Shown piece by piece: positions 27,769 through 35,588 of a stretch of 64,000 nt of DNA (its first letter is position 1; every line of letters begins with the position of its first letter). The stretch is from Mycolicibacterium arenosum. Its GTDB lineage: Bacteria; Actinomycetota; Actinomycetes; Mycobacteriales; Mycobacteriaceae. The notes beneath the pieces are model-generated. The model made no database searches and was not told the DNA's origin. It saw nothing but the letters and a program-made list of their open reading frames with translations. The DNA lies in NCBI RefSeq assembly GCF_024320865.1, contig NZ_JANDBD010000019.1:1-64000 (forward strand), given 5' to 3'. Position numbers and translations under genes: made by a program.

Positions 27769-28187
27769 AGACGCTCTACACCGCCGAAGCGCTGGCCACC
27801 GGCGAGGGCCGCGACGGCCACGGTCGGACCTCCGACGGCAAGCTCGACCTGGACCTCGCCACGCCCACGGAGCTCGGCGGCAGCGGCGAGGGGACCAACC
27901 CCGAGCAGCTGTTCGCGGTCGGCTACGCCGCCTGTTTCCACTCCGCGCTGCGACTCGTCGCCCGCGCGGAGAAGGCCGACGTCTCGGATTCCGCTGTTGG
28001 AGCGCGGGTTTCGCTCGGTCAGCTCGACACCGGCGGCTTCGGCCTTGCGGTGGAGCTCGAGGTGACGCTGCCCAACCTGGATCACGACACCGCGCAGGCG
28101 CTCACCGAGAAGGCGCATCAGGTGTGCCCCTACTCGAACGCGACCCGCGGCAACATCGACGTGACGCTCACGGTCACGGACGACTAG
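27765..28187 (+). CDS. ohr: Organic hydroperoxide resistance protein Ohr
   Basis: 140-aa OsmC/Ohr-fold thiol peroxidase that reduces organic hydroperoxides. The two redox Cys are Cys57 in YAACFHSAL and Cys121 in HQVCPYSNATRGN. The Arg/Glu activating region is in the N-terminal GRDGHGRTSDGKLDLDL. Length and motifs are standard. Translationally coupled to ohrR by a 4-nt overlap. Convergent with iunH, 7 nt between stops. Confidence 0.92.
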   Translation: MKTLYTAEALATGEGRDGHGRTSDGKLDLDLATPTELGGSGEGTNPEQLFAVGYAACFHSALRLVARAEKADVSDSAVGARVSLGQLDTGGFGLAVELEVTLPNLDHDTAQALTEKAHQVCPYSNATRGNIDVTLTVTDD

Positions 28188-28194
28188 AAGACGA

Positions 28195-29238
28195 CTAGGC
28201 CAGGCCGGCGGCGAAGGGGCCGACCCGCTCGATGAACCTGTCGAAGAAGGCATCCGGGTCGACCTCGACGCCGACGTGCGCGTTCGGTGGTTTGCCCCAG
28301 GTCCCGCGCCAGTCGGCCACGGTCATGCCGCGGGTCAGCGTGCCGGTCAGCTCGACGTCGATCGGGGCGCGGCGGTAACGCACCAGATCGGGATCGAGGG
28401 CGACGGCGGCCGCGAGCGGGTCGTGCAGATGCGCCAGGTAGCCCTCGCCCTGGTCGAAGTGGAACTCGAAGTAGAAGCGCATGGCGTCCTCGAGCACCCG
28501 GATCAGCGGGTTGGCCGCCGCCGACCGGGTGCCCCTGTCGTCGAGGACGCTCATCGGCGTGGTCGCCGACCCCGCCGCGGCGGCCAGTCGGCTGAGGATC
28601 GACGGCGTCATCGCGGCGTTCTCGGTGAGGTTGAGCCCGAGGACGATCGGCAGGTGCGTGGGCTGTTCGAGCCCCCACGCCGCGCCCCACACCCGGAACA
28701 CCTCCGCGGCCGCCTCGGGATCGACCGACACGTTCCACTCGGAGACCGGCGTGGTGTTGCCCCCGTAGTTGAACGCGCCGCCCATGATCACCAGCCGGTG
28801 CAGCATTCGCGGCAGCGCGGGCTCCTCCCGGATGGCCAGCGCCAGATTGGTGAGCGGACCGGTGGCCAACCCCACCAGTTCGCCGCGGTGTTCACGTGCG
28901 GCGCGCACCCACGCCTCGGCCGCGTCGTACGACGTGAGCTCGCTCCCCGCGTCGGGCAGGCTGGCGTAGCCGAGTCCCAGGGGGCCGTGGGTGTCCTCGG
29001 CCGTCCTCAGCGGAATCGCCAACGGCCGGTCCGATCCCCTCGACACCGGGATGTCCGCGGCGCCGCACAGCGCGAGCAAGCCGAGGTTGTTGGAGCACAC
29101 CACGTCGACGGGGACGTTGCCCGCCGTCGAGGCCACGCCGACGAGCCGGGCGTCCTCGCTGGCCAGCAGATAGGCCAGCGCCATCGCGTCGTCGACTCCG
29201 GTGTCGACGTCGGCGAACACGGGGACTGTCACGGTCAC
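28195..29238 (-). CDS. iunH: Inosine-uridine-preferring nucleoside hydrolase
   Basis: 347 aa, homologue of Rv3393. The calcium-binding Asp cluster DVDTGVDDAMA is at 10-20. Other family features are ASTAGNVPVDVVCSNNLGLL, LATGPLTNLALA and MGGAFNYGGNTTPVSEWNV. It hydrolyses nucleosides to base and ribose in the cytosol. Here it could feed uracil to the URC cassette about 10 kb away (inference). The start is ATG 29238; its DNA is clear of the acrA1 stop by 10 nt. Confidence 0.88.
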   Translation of the reverse strand: MTVTVPVFADVDTGVDDAMALAYLLASEDARLVGVASTAGNVPVDVVCSNNLGLLALCGAADIPVSRGSDRPLAIPLRTAEDTHGPLGLGYASLPDAGSELTSYDAAEAWVRAAREHRGELVGLATGPLTNLALAIREEPALPRMLHRLVIMGGAFNYGGNTTPVSEWNVSVDPEAAAEVFRVWGAAWGLEQPTHLPIVLGLNLTENAAMTPSILSRLAAAAGSATTPMSVLDDRGTRSAAANPLIRVLEDAMRFYFEFHFDQGEGYLAHLHDPLAAAVALDPDLVRYRRAPIDVELTGTLTRGMTVADWRGTWGKPPNAHVGVEVDPDAFFDRFIERVGPFAAGLA

Positions 29239-29248
29239 CCGATAAGTA

Positions 29249-31270
29249 TCACCAGTGCACGCCGGGCACGAGTCGCACGGCCTGCTTGACGGGCCGTGGC
29301 ACCCGCAGTTTCACCGCGGTGGCGCGGGCCGGGCGTTTCGGCCGTCGGGCCGGTGAGTCGACTGAGGGCTCGCCGGGTTCGATTCCGCGGGCCGCGGCCG
29401 AATCGGGATAACCCAGGTACAGCTGATGCAGCACGCGGCGCGACACCTTCGGCACGAAGTACATGCCGATGTCGGCCAGCGTGCCGACCGGGGTGTCGAT
29501 GCGGGCCGGCTTCTCGACCAGGCCGCGCACCACCATCGCGGCGGCGTGCTCGGGACTGATCGCGGGCATCGGGTTCAGCTTTCGCGACGGCGCGATCATC
29601 GGCGTCTTCACCAGCGGCATGTGGATGCTGGTGAACGTGATGTGGTCCGACAGCGTCTCGGTGCCGACGACTTCGGCGAACGCGTCGAGCGCCGCCTTGC
29701 TGGGAATGTAGGCGCTGTACTTGGGGCTGCTCGCCTGCACGCCCGCGCTGGACACGTTGACGACGTGGCCGAAGCGGCGCTCGCGCCAGTGCGGCAGGAG
29801 CGCGAGCACCATGCGGACGGACCCGAAGTAGTTGACGGCCATGACGCGCTCGTAGTCGTGCAACCGGTCGGTCGACGCCGACACCGACCGGCGGATCGAC
29901 CGGCCCGCGTTGTTGACCAGGTAGTCGACGTGCCCGAACTGGCCGAGGATGTCCTTCACGGTGTGCTCCACCGACGCCGAGTCGGTCACGTCACAGGTGA
30001 AAGCGTATGCGGCCCCGCCGAATCCGCGGATCTCGGCGATCAGTTCGTCGAGGGCCTCGGCGTTGCGGGCCAGCGCGAACACCACGCCGCCGCGTTCGGC
30101 TACGGCCACCGCCGACGCGCGCCCGATCCCGCTGGAGGCGCCGGTGATGATCACGTGACGGCCGACCAGTGGGCCCTCCGAGTCGTCGCGTCGCGCCCGG
30201 TCCGGGTCCAGGTGCGCGGCCCAGTACCGCCAGAGCTTCGGCGCGTACGAGGCGAACTCGGGCACGTCGATTCCACTGCCGCGCAGCGCTTCTCGAGCGT
30301 TGTCCGAGGTGAACGTCGGGGCCAGGTCGACGACGTCGAGGATCTCGGCGGGAATGCCGAGTTGCGTCGCCGCCATGTCGCGCAGCACCTTGGCCCGGCC
30401 GGTCACCTTCAGGAACGGTGTCGCGGTGGCGGCGGGCAGGGTGCCCCGCAACGGCGGCAACCCGGCCTCGCGCGCGACGCCGCGGTAGATGCCCCGCAGG
30501 CCGATGGTCTTGGGTGCGACGAGGTGGAAGGTCTGACCGTCGCGACCGTCGACGTGCATGAGATGAGTCAACGACTCGGTCACATAGTCCACCGGCACGA
30601 TGTTGGTGCGCCCGGTGTCCGGCAGCACGATCGGCGTGAGTTTGGGCAGCCGGGCGAGCCTGGCCAGGATGCCGAAGAAGTAGTACGGCCCGTCGATCTT
30701 GTCCATCTCGCCGGTCACCGAATCGCCGACCACGACGGCGGCGCGGTAGATCCGGGTCCGCAGCCCCGTCGCCTGCCGCACCAGCAACTCGGCCTCGAAC
30801 TTCGTGCGGTGGTAAGGCGTCGGCAGCTCCTGCGCGACGTCGAAGTCGTCCTCGGTGAACTCGCCGGGGAAGGTGCCCGCCACCGCGATGGACGACACGT
30901 GGTGCAGTGTCGCGTCGAGCCGCTTGGCGAGGTCGATCACCGCGCGGGTGCCGTCGACGTTGGCTCTCCGCGCTGCGGCTTCATCGTCTGGGCCGTCGGC
31001 GGTGATGTCGTAGATCGCGCCGCAGTGCACGACGTGGTCGACGTCCCCCAGCTCGGCGACGGTCTCGTCGCTGAGCCCGAGGCCGGGCGCAGTCAAGTCG
31101 CCGACCAGCGGCTTGGCTCGATCGCCCCACTCGCTCGCGAGTCTTTCGAACCGGGCGAGCGAATCGCGGCGCACCAGGACGTGGACCTCCTGATCGCCGG
31201 CTCGGGTCAGTAAACGGGTGATGACGCGGCGACCGATAAACCCGGTACCGCCGGTAACGACATAGCGCAT
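29249..31270 (-). CDS. acrA1: AcrA1-like multidomain fatty acyl-CoA/acyl-ACP reductase
   Basis: 673 aa, homologue of Rv3391. The N-terminal extended-SDR domain (about 1-370) has TGGTGFIGRRV, VVHCGAIYDITADG and a YHRTKFEAE catalytic Tyr/Lys pair. It resembles fatty acyl reductases. The C-terminal classical SDR domain (about 385-620) has TGASSGIG, NNAG and YIPSK. The two reductase domains suggest fatty acyl thioester to aldehyde to alcohol or ketone chemistry in lipid metabolism. The start is ATG 31270, giving the conserved MRYVVTGG; ATG 31279 is also in frame. The tail is Arg/Pro rich. Confidence 0.85.
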   Translation of the reverse strand: MRYVVTGGTGFIGRRVITRLLTRAGDQEVHVLVRRDSLARFERLASEWGDRAKPLVGDLTAPGLGLSDETVAELGDVDHVVHCGAIYDITADGPDDEAAARRANVDGTRAVIDLAKRLDATLHHVSSIAVAGTFPGEFTEDDFDVAQELPTPYHRTKFEAELLVRQATGLRTRIYRAAVVVGDSVTGEMDKIDGPYYFFGILARLARLPKLTPIVLPDTGRTNIVPVDYVTESLTHLMHVDGRDGQTFHLVAPKTIGLRGIYRGVAREAGLPPLRGTLPAATATPFLKVTGRAKVLRDMAATQLGIPAEILDVVDLAPTFTSDNAREALRGSGIDVPEFASYAPKLWRYWAAHLDPDRARRDDSEGPLVGRHVIITGASSGIGRASAVAVAERGGVVFALARNAEALDELIAEIRGFGGAAYAFTCDVTDSASVEHTVKDILGQFGHVDYLVNNAGRSIRRSVSASTDRLHDYERVMAVNYFGSVRMVLALLPHWRERRFGHVVNVSSAGVQASSPKYSAYIPSKAALDAFAEVVGTETLSDHITFTSIHMPLVKTPMIAPSRKLNPMPAISPEHAAAMVVRGLVEKPARIDTPVGTLADIGMYFVPKVSRRVLHQLYLGYPDSAAARGIEPGEPSVDSPARRPKRPARATAVKLRVPRPVKQAVRLVPGVHW

Positions 31271-31325
31271 GCGAGTCATGCTCGCCCTGTTCAGGGCGTT
31301 CGTCAACAGGGTGTGACGTGATCGG

Positions 31326-32246
31326 TTACGGCGCAGCCGCGACCTTCCGCGCGATGTCGCGGGCGACGGTGAACCCCTGGTTCCCGGTTCCCGGACCGCA
31401 CCCGAGCGCGTCGACGACGACATTGCGCTCGACGGTGATGGCCCGCTGGCAGTTCGGGTTGTCGGAGGTCGGCGGCGCGCCGGGTGGCGATTGGGAGAAG
31501 AGCAGCAGGATGTTCACGCCGTCGTTGTTGCCGACCACGCCCGTCTTCCAATCGTGGTCGCGGCCGCCGAGCTTCTCGGTGAAGTCGATGTTCTGGCAGT
31601 TCCGCCACGCGGCCACCACCCGATCGCGCGCCGCGGTGGCCGCCGCGGCGTCGGGATACGCCACGACCGCCTCGACAACCCCCCTGCCGGTCGGGGGATC
31701 ATCGCCGATCGTCTTGCGGGCGACACCCGTGAACCCGGTGGGATCGTAGGTCTCCTTGTGGGCGGGTGCCCACGCACTGCGGCACTCCAGCGGAATCGGC
31801 GAGTCGCCGCCGATCGGGTCGGTGCCCGAGTTCTTCTCGATGAGCGCGGGCACCGAATACACCGAGGCGACCTCGGGTGCGCTGAGCAGGAAGCCCATGA
31901 CGGCGTCGGGTGCGACCGGGGTGGCCGGGGGTGGGGGCGCCTCGGTCGTCTTCGGTGTCGACGTCTTCGGCACGCCGGCCTTCGTCGTAGTGCTCGGCTG
32001 AGTGGTCGACGTCGACGCGGTGGTGGTCGAATCGTCACCGCCGGTGGTCGACACCACGACGACGACGACCGACGCGATGACGATCACGACGGTAGCCGCG
32101 ATCATCACCCACATCCACCTGTTCTGCGGGGGCTTGGCGGGCGGGGCGGGCGGCTGCCACCCACCGGGTACCTGCGCCGGTGGCGGAGGCACGGGCGCCC
32201 TGGGCACCGTCCTGTCGTCGTCGTAAGGCCGGCCCTGCGGATCCAT
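31326..32246 (-). CDS. Membrane-anchored PknH-like sensor domain protein
   Basis: 306 aa. A Pro-rich cytosolic part (1-42) is followed by one membrane helix (about 44-66, VMIAATVVIVIASVVVVVVS). A Thr/Pro linker (70-110) leads to an extracellular domain like the C-terminal sensor of mycobacterial kinase PknH. That domain has four Cys (in LECRSAW, RNCQNID, NCQRAI and LGCGPG) that would form two disulfides. There is no kinase domain, so it is a stand-alone sensor or binding protein. Ribosome site GGGAGAG before ATG 32246. Confidence 0.8.
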   Translation of the reverse strand: MDPQGRPYDDDRTVPRAPVPPPPAQVPGGWQPPAPPAKPPQNRWMWVMIAATVVIVIASVVVVVVSTTGGDDSTTTASTSTTQPSTTTKAGVPKTSTPKTTEAPPPPATPVAPDAVMGFLLSAPEVASVYSVPALIEKNSGTDPIGGDSPIPLECRSAWAPAHKETYDPTGFTGVARKTIGDDPPTGRGVVEAVVAYPDAAAATAARDRVVAAWRNCQNIDFTEKLGGRDHDWKTGVVGNNDGVNILLLFSQSPPGAPPTSDNPNCQRAITVERNVVVDALGCGPGTGNQGFTVARDIARKVAAAP

Positions 32247-32373
32247 CGCGTATCTCTCCCACCCTGGCAGTCGTCGATCCAATCTAAGACACCTCGGCAG
32301 GTGCTCTGCGCGTCAATTCCGCGGCGCGCTATCGTCCGAACCGACCACGCCACGCCTGGACAGGGAGCGACCA

Positions 32374-33240
32374 ATGCCGATCAACCCCAACGCCATCGGC
32401 GCGAAGACCGCGCCGCAACCGTTCGAGTGGACCGATCGCGAGACGCTGCTCTACGCGCTGGGCGTCGGCGCGGGCACCGCTGATCTCGCGTTCACCACCG
32501 AGAACAGTCACGACATCGAGCAGCAGGTGCTGCCCACCTACGCCGTGATCTGCTGCGGCGCCTGGGGTGCGGTCGGGGAGGTGGGCAGCTTCAACTTCGG
32601 CATGCTGCTGCACGGCAGTCAGCGCATCCGGCTGCACGCCCCGCTGCCGCCAGCGGGCAAGCTGAACGTCAGCTCCGAGGTCGTCGACATCCAGGACAAG
32701 GGCGAGGGCAAGAACGCCATCCTGGTGTTCAAGGGCACCGGTACCGACGACGACGGCAACGTGATCGCCGAGACGTGGTCGACCGCCGTGATCCGCGGCG
32801 AGGGCGGCTTCGGCGGCCAACCGGGTGAGCGCGCTGCCGCGCCGGAGATCCCCGACCGGGAGCCCGACGCGAAGGTGGCGTTGCCCACCACGGTGGATCA
32901 GCCGCTGATCTACCGACTCTCCGGCGATCGCAACCCGCTGCACAGCGACCCGTGGTTCGCGCAGAACCTCGCAGGGTTCCCGAAGCCCATCCTGCACGGG
33001 CTCTGCACCTACGGAGTCGCGGGCCGGGTGCTGGTGTCCGAACTCGGCGGCGGGGACGCCACCCGGATCCGGGCCGTCGGCGCGCGTTTCACCTCGCCGG
33101 TGTTCCCCGGCGAGACGCTGACGACGTCGGTGTGGCGCACCGAACCGGGTCATGCCGTATTCCGCACGGAGGCAGCCGAAGTCGACGGTTCCAACGCACG
33201 CCTGGTGCTCGAGGACGGCGCGTGCGAGTACGTCGACTGA
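32374..33240 (+). CDS. htdY: HtdY-type (R)-3-hydroxyacyl-thioester dehydratase (MaoC)
   Basis: 288 aa, homologue of Rv3389c. It has a double hot-dog fold. The C-terminal half carries the hydratase-2 motif YRLSGDRNPLHSDP, with the catalytic Asp and His. The N-terminal hot dog starts FEWTDRETLLYALGVGAG. It hydrates or dehydrates enoyl/3-hydroxyacyl thioesters in fatty acid metabolism. Start ATG 32374. A hairpin follows the gene at 33249. Not in an operon with its divergent neighbour. Confidence 0.88.
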   Translation: MPINPNAIGAKTAPQPFEWTDRETLLYALGVGAGTADLAFTTENSHDIEQQVLPTYAVICCGAWGAVGEVGSFNFGMLLHGSQRIRLHAPLPPAGKLNVSSEVVDIQDKGEGKNAILVFKGTGTDDDGNVIAETWSTAVIRGEGGFGGQPGERAAAPEIPDREPDAKVALPTTVDQPLIYRLSGDRNPLHSDPWFAQNLAGFPKPILHGLCTYGVAGRVLVSELGGGDATRIRAVGARFTSPVFPGETLTTSVWRTEPGHAVFRTEAAEVDGSNARLVLEDGACEYVD

Positions 33241-33248
33241 TCGACTTA

Positions 33249-33275
33249 CCCGTCCGGTAATTGTGTTCGGACGGG
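33249..33275 (+). terminator. Hairpin between htdY and the DUF1330 gene
   Basis: CCCGTCCG (33249-33256) and CGGACGGG (33268-33275) are perfect 8-bp arms around an AT-rich 11-nt loop. It lies 8 nt after the htdY stop and 20 nt before the next start, so it may be a terminator or a leader structure. Confidence 0.5.
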
Positions 33276-33295
33276 CGTGGGCCGATGCTCGGATC

Positions 33296-33670
33296 ATGTT
33301 CGAATCCGTGCCCGCCTACGCGGTGGCCGTCCTGCGCGACGTCGACTTCGGTGCCGACGTCGTGCGCTACATGCGTGAGATCGACGCCACGCTGGAACCC
33401 TTCGGTGGCGAGTTCATCGTGCACGGCGGCGATCTCACGGCTGTGGAGGGCGACTGGGCCGGCGACGTGGTGATCATCCGATTCCCGGATCGCGCGGCGG
33501 CCGACGGCTGGTACGCCTCACCCGCGTATCAGCGCATCCTGCCGCTGCGCACGCTGCACGCGGCGTCGGACGTCGCCGTCGTCGACGGCGTCGCGCCCGG
33601 CCACACCGCGGCGAAGCGTGTCGAGGAACTGCTGGGCGCCGGGTCAGGGCCGGTCGACCCAGTCCACTAG
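33296..33670 (+). CDS. DUF1330 family protein
   Basis: 124 aa, with a ferredoxin-like dimeric alpha-beta barrel expected. Family features are YAVAVLRDVDFGADVVRYMR, then GGEFIVHGGDLTAVEGDW and VVIIRFPDRAAADGWYASPAYQ. No catalytic residue is known for the family. Start ATG 33296. Its last 27 bases overlap the 3' end of the convergent phosphoglycerate mutase-like gene, so the two transcripts can pair. Confidence 0.8.
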   Translation: MFESVPAYAVAVLRDVDFGADVVRYMREIDATLEPFGGEFIVHGGDLTAVEGDWAGDVVIIRFPDRAAADGWYASPAYQRILPLRTLHAASDVAVVDGVAPGHTAAKRVEELLGAGSGPVDPVH

Positions 33671-34315
33671 CGTCCAGCCGGTCGTCGGGTTGCCGCGCAC
33701 CACGACGTACCCGGTGTTGTCGAGACCCGTGATCTCGACAGGAGGGTTGTGGACGTTCATCAACGTCCATGCCACGATCGCGCCGCCGTGCGAGTAGACG
33801 ACGGGTTTCGTGTAACCGCCCGAGCGGATCGCACCGAGTGCGGCGTCGAACCGCTCGTCGAGTTCGTCGCCGTCGATGGAGCCGGGGATGCGAGCGGTGC
33901 GATCGCCGCGCGTCCACGCCTGGACGGCGTCCAGATACCCCACCGCCCGATCCACTGGGAGGCCCTCGAACTCGCCGCCCTCCACCTCGCGCAGCCCGTC
34001 CTGGATCTGCACCGGCTCACCGACCTCGTCAGCGAGATACTGCGCGGTCTGCCGGGTGCGCAGCAGCGGGGACGCGAACACGGCGTCGGGCACCGGGTCG
34101 CTGTGCAGGACACCGGCGGCCTTGGCCTGCTGCTCGCCGAGCGCGGTGAGCGGCGGCCCCGGAACCGCGGTCGCGACGATGCCCGCGACGTTGGCCTCGG
34201 ATTCCCCGTGCCGCACCAGAGTCACCGTCATGACGCCGTCCGGCTGCGCCGCCGCGGGTGGTGCCAGCGCAATGGTGAGCACGGCGGACACGACGAGGCA
34301 CAGCAGACGCGGCAT
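33644..34315 (-). CDS. Secreted histidine phosphatase (phosphoglycerate mutase-like)
   Basis: 223 aa. It has a signal peptide (1-23, cleavage AAA-QP) and no lipobox Cys. The catalytic RHGE motif is at 35-38, and the second His lies in VVYSHGGAIVAW. It is located like M. tuberculosis Rv3390 (LpqD), which is a lipoprotein, so this relative appears to be freely secreted. The phosphomonoester substrate is unknown. The ATG at 34315 overlaps the previous stop by one base (TAATG). Confidence 0.8.
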   Translation of the reverse strand: MPRLLCLVVSAVLTIALAPPAAAQPDGVMTVTLVRHGESEANVAGIVATAVPGPPLTALGEQQAKAAGVLHSDPVPDAVFASPLLRTRQTAQYLADEVGEPVQIQDGLREVEGGEFEGLPVDRAVGYLDAVQAWTRGDRTARIPGSIDGDELDERFDAALGAIRSGGYTKPVVYSHGGAIVAWTLMNVHNPPVEITGLDNTGYVVVRGNPTTGWTLVDWVDRP

Positions 34316-34788
34316 TACGCGACCGTACGCTCCAGGCTCGCCAGCGACTGCTCGATGAAGTCGGGTTCGAACACCGGCACGCCGACGCTGTCGCGGAACT
34401 CCTGGCTGGTGTCGCTCCAGTCGTAGGTCATGGTCACGTCGGTGTCGTCCCCGTTGGGGGTCAGGTCGTAGCGCCACCACCAACCGCCTGGTGAGTGCTC
34501 GCCCGACTCGTCGAGCCGACCCGGCAGCCATGCGATGGTCCTGTCCTGGTCGAACTCGGTGACCAGGTTGTGCATGACGTAATGGCCGCCGGCCAGATCG
34601 AGATACATGTTGACGGCGAACATCTGGCCCACGTGGGTGATGGGGGCGGCGTCGACGGCGTCGCGCACCCAGTCGCCGGGTTCGGTGTCCTTGTGCCGCG
34701 TCGGGTCGGCGAGTACCGCGAACACGTTGGCCGGGCTGGCCGGGATCGTGCGGGTGACGACGTAGCGCTCCTCGGTCGCGGTGGTCAT
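34315..34788 (-). CDS. SRPBCC (START-like) family protein
   Basis: 157 aa. It has a hydrophobic-ligand-binding helix-grip fold, beginning VVTRTIPASPANVFAVLADP. The middle strands include HYVMHNLVTEFDQDRTIAW and WWWRYDLTPNGDDTDVTMTY, followed by the long C-terminal helix. Close to polyketide cyclase/AHSA1-type proteins; the ligand is unknown. The ATG at 34788 overlaps the DUF899 stop (ATGA), so the two are cotranslated. Confidence 0.82.
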   Translation of the reverse strand: MTTATEERYVVTRTIPASPANVFAVLADPTRHKDTEPGDWVRDAVDAAPITHVGQMFAVNMYLDLAGGHYVMHNLVTEFDQDRTIAWLPGRLDESGEHSPGGWWWRYDLTPNGDDTDVTMTYDWSDTSQEFRDSVGVPVFEPDFIEQSLASLERTVA

Positions 34789-35477
34789 GCGTTGGCTCCT
34801 TCTCCGTAGGCGGCGGCGATGTCGGGTGAGTCGGTCCACTTGGAGTACGTCGGCGACTGCGGCCAGCCGTCCGGCGAGTCCTGCCACTCCTCCTGGCGGC
34901 CGTAGGGGAGGAGGTCGATGAGCGCGAAGCTGTGGCTGAGCTGCTCGGTGCCACGGCCGTCGGTGTGCCAGGTGCGATAGACCTTTTCGCCGTCCCGAAG
35001 GAAGACGTTGACGGCGAAGCCGGTTCCCGGCGCGGCCCCGACGTCGGCGCCGAAGCTGCTGTCGGCCGACGAGTACCAGTCCATCTTGTTGCCGACCTTG
35101 CGCTTGTAGGCCAGCGCCTCGTCGATCGGCCCGTTGGTGACGATGACGAACCGCGCGTCGTAGTTGTCGAGGAACTCCAGTCGGGTGAACTGCGACGTGA
35201 AGCCGGTGCAACCGCCGCACTGCCACTCGGCGCCGTCGTTCCACATGTGGTTGTAGACGATCAGCTGGTCCTTGCCCTCGAAGACGTCGGCCAGCGTCAC
35301 GGGCCCGTTCTCGCCGACGAGCGTGTAATCGGGCATCTCGACCATCGGGAGCCGACGACGTTGCGCGGCGATCGCGTCGAGTTCTCGGGTGGCGGCCTTC
35401 TCCCGTGCGCGCAGATCGTCGAGTTGGGCGCGCCAGGTGTCGTTGTCGACGACGGGCGGTAGGGCGGGTGCAGTCAT
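34785..35477 (-). CDS. DUF899 thioredoxin-like protein
   Basis: 230 aa. An N-terminal helix (WRAQLDDLRAREKAATRELD) is followed by LPMVEMPDYTLVGENGPVTL and a thioredoxin-like core. That core has a CGGC motif where the active-site dithiol would be. The C-terminus has YGRQEEWQDSPDGWPQ, typical of the family. Probably a peroxiredoxin/thioredoxin-fold redox protein, but no activity is established. First gene of a three-gene overlapping operon, divergent from dnaE2. Confidence 0.82.
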   Translation of the reverse strand: MTAPALPPVVDNDTWRAQLDDLRAREKAATRELDAIAAQRRRLPMVEMPDYTLVGENGPVTLADVFEGKDQLIVYNHMWNDGAEWQCGGCTGFTSQFTRLEFLDNYDARFVIVTNGPIDEALAYKRKVGNKMDWYSSADSSFGADVGAAPGTGFAVNVFLRDGEKVYRTWHTDGRGTEQLSHSFALIDLLPYGRQEEWQDSPDGWPQSPTYSKWTDSPDIAAAYGEGANA

Positions 35478-35559
35478 TCAGGCCTCCTCGGATGGGGTAG
35501 ATGGTGGGTAGACCGACGGGGCTCCGATTACTCATCGCGGCCGGCCCTCCCCCTGGTGC

Positions 35560-35575
35560 TCGAACGCATGTTCGA
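35560..35575. promoter_or_regulatory. SOS box (LexA operator) of dnaE2
   Basis: TCGAACGCATGTTCGA: perfect TCGAAC and GTTCGA half-sites with a 4-nt spacer, 13 bp before the dnaE2 GTG. The half-sites are the same as in the imuA' box. Confidence 0.93.
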
Positions 35576-35588
35576 TTAGATTCACGGG

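Noticed and set aside
33644..33670. 27-bp overlap of convergent genes as a sign of a frameshift
   Set aside because: Both proteins end at family-typical lengths; short convergent overlaps are common in such compact genomes.
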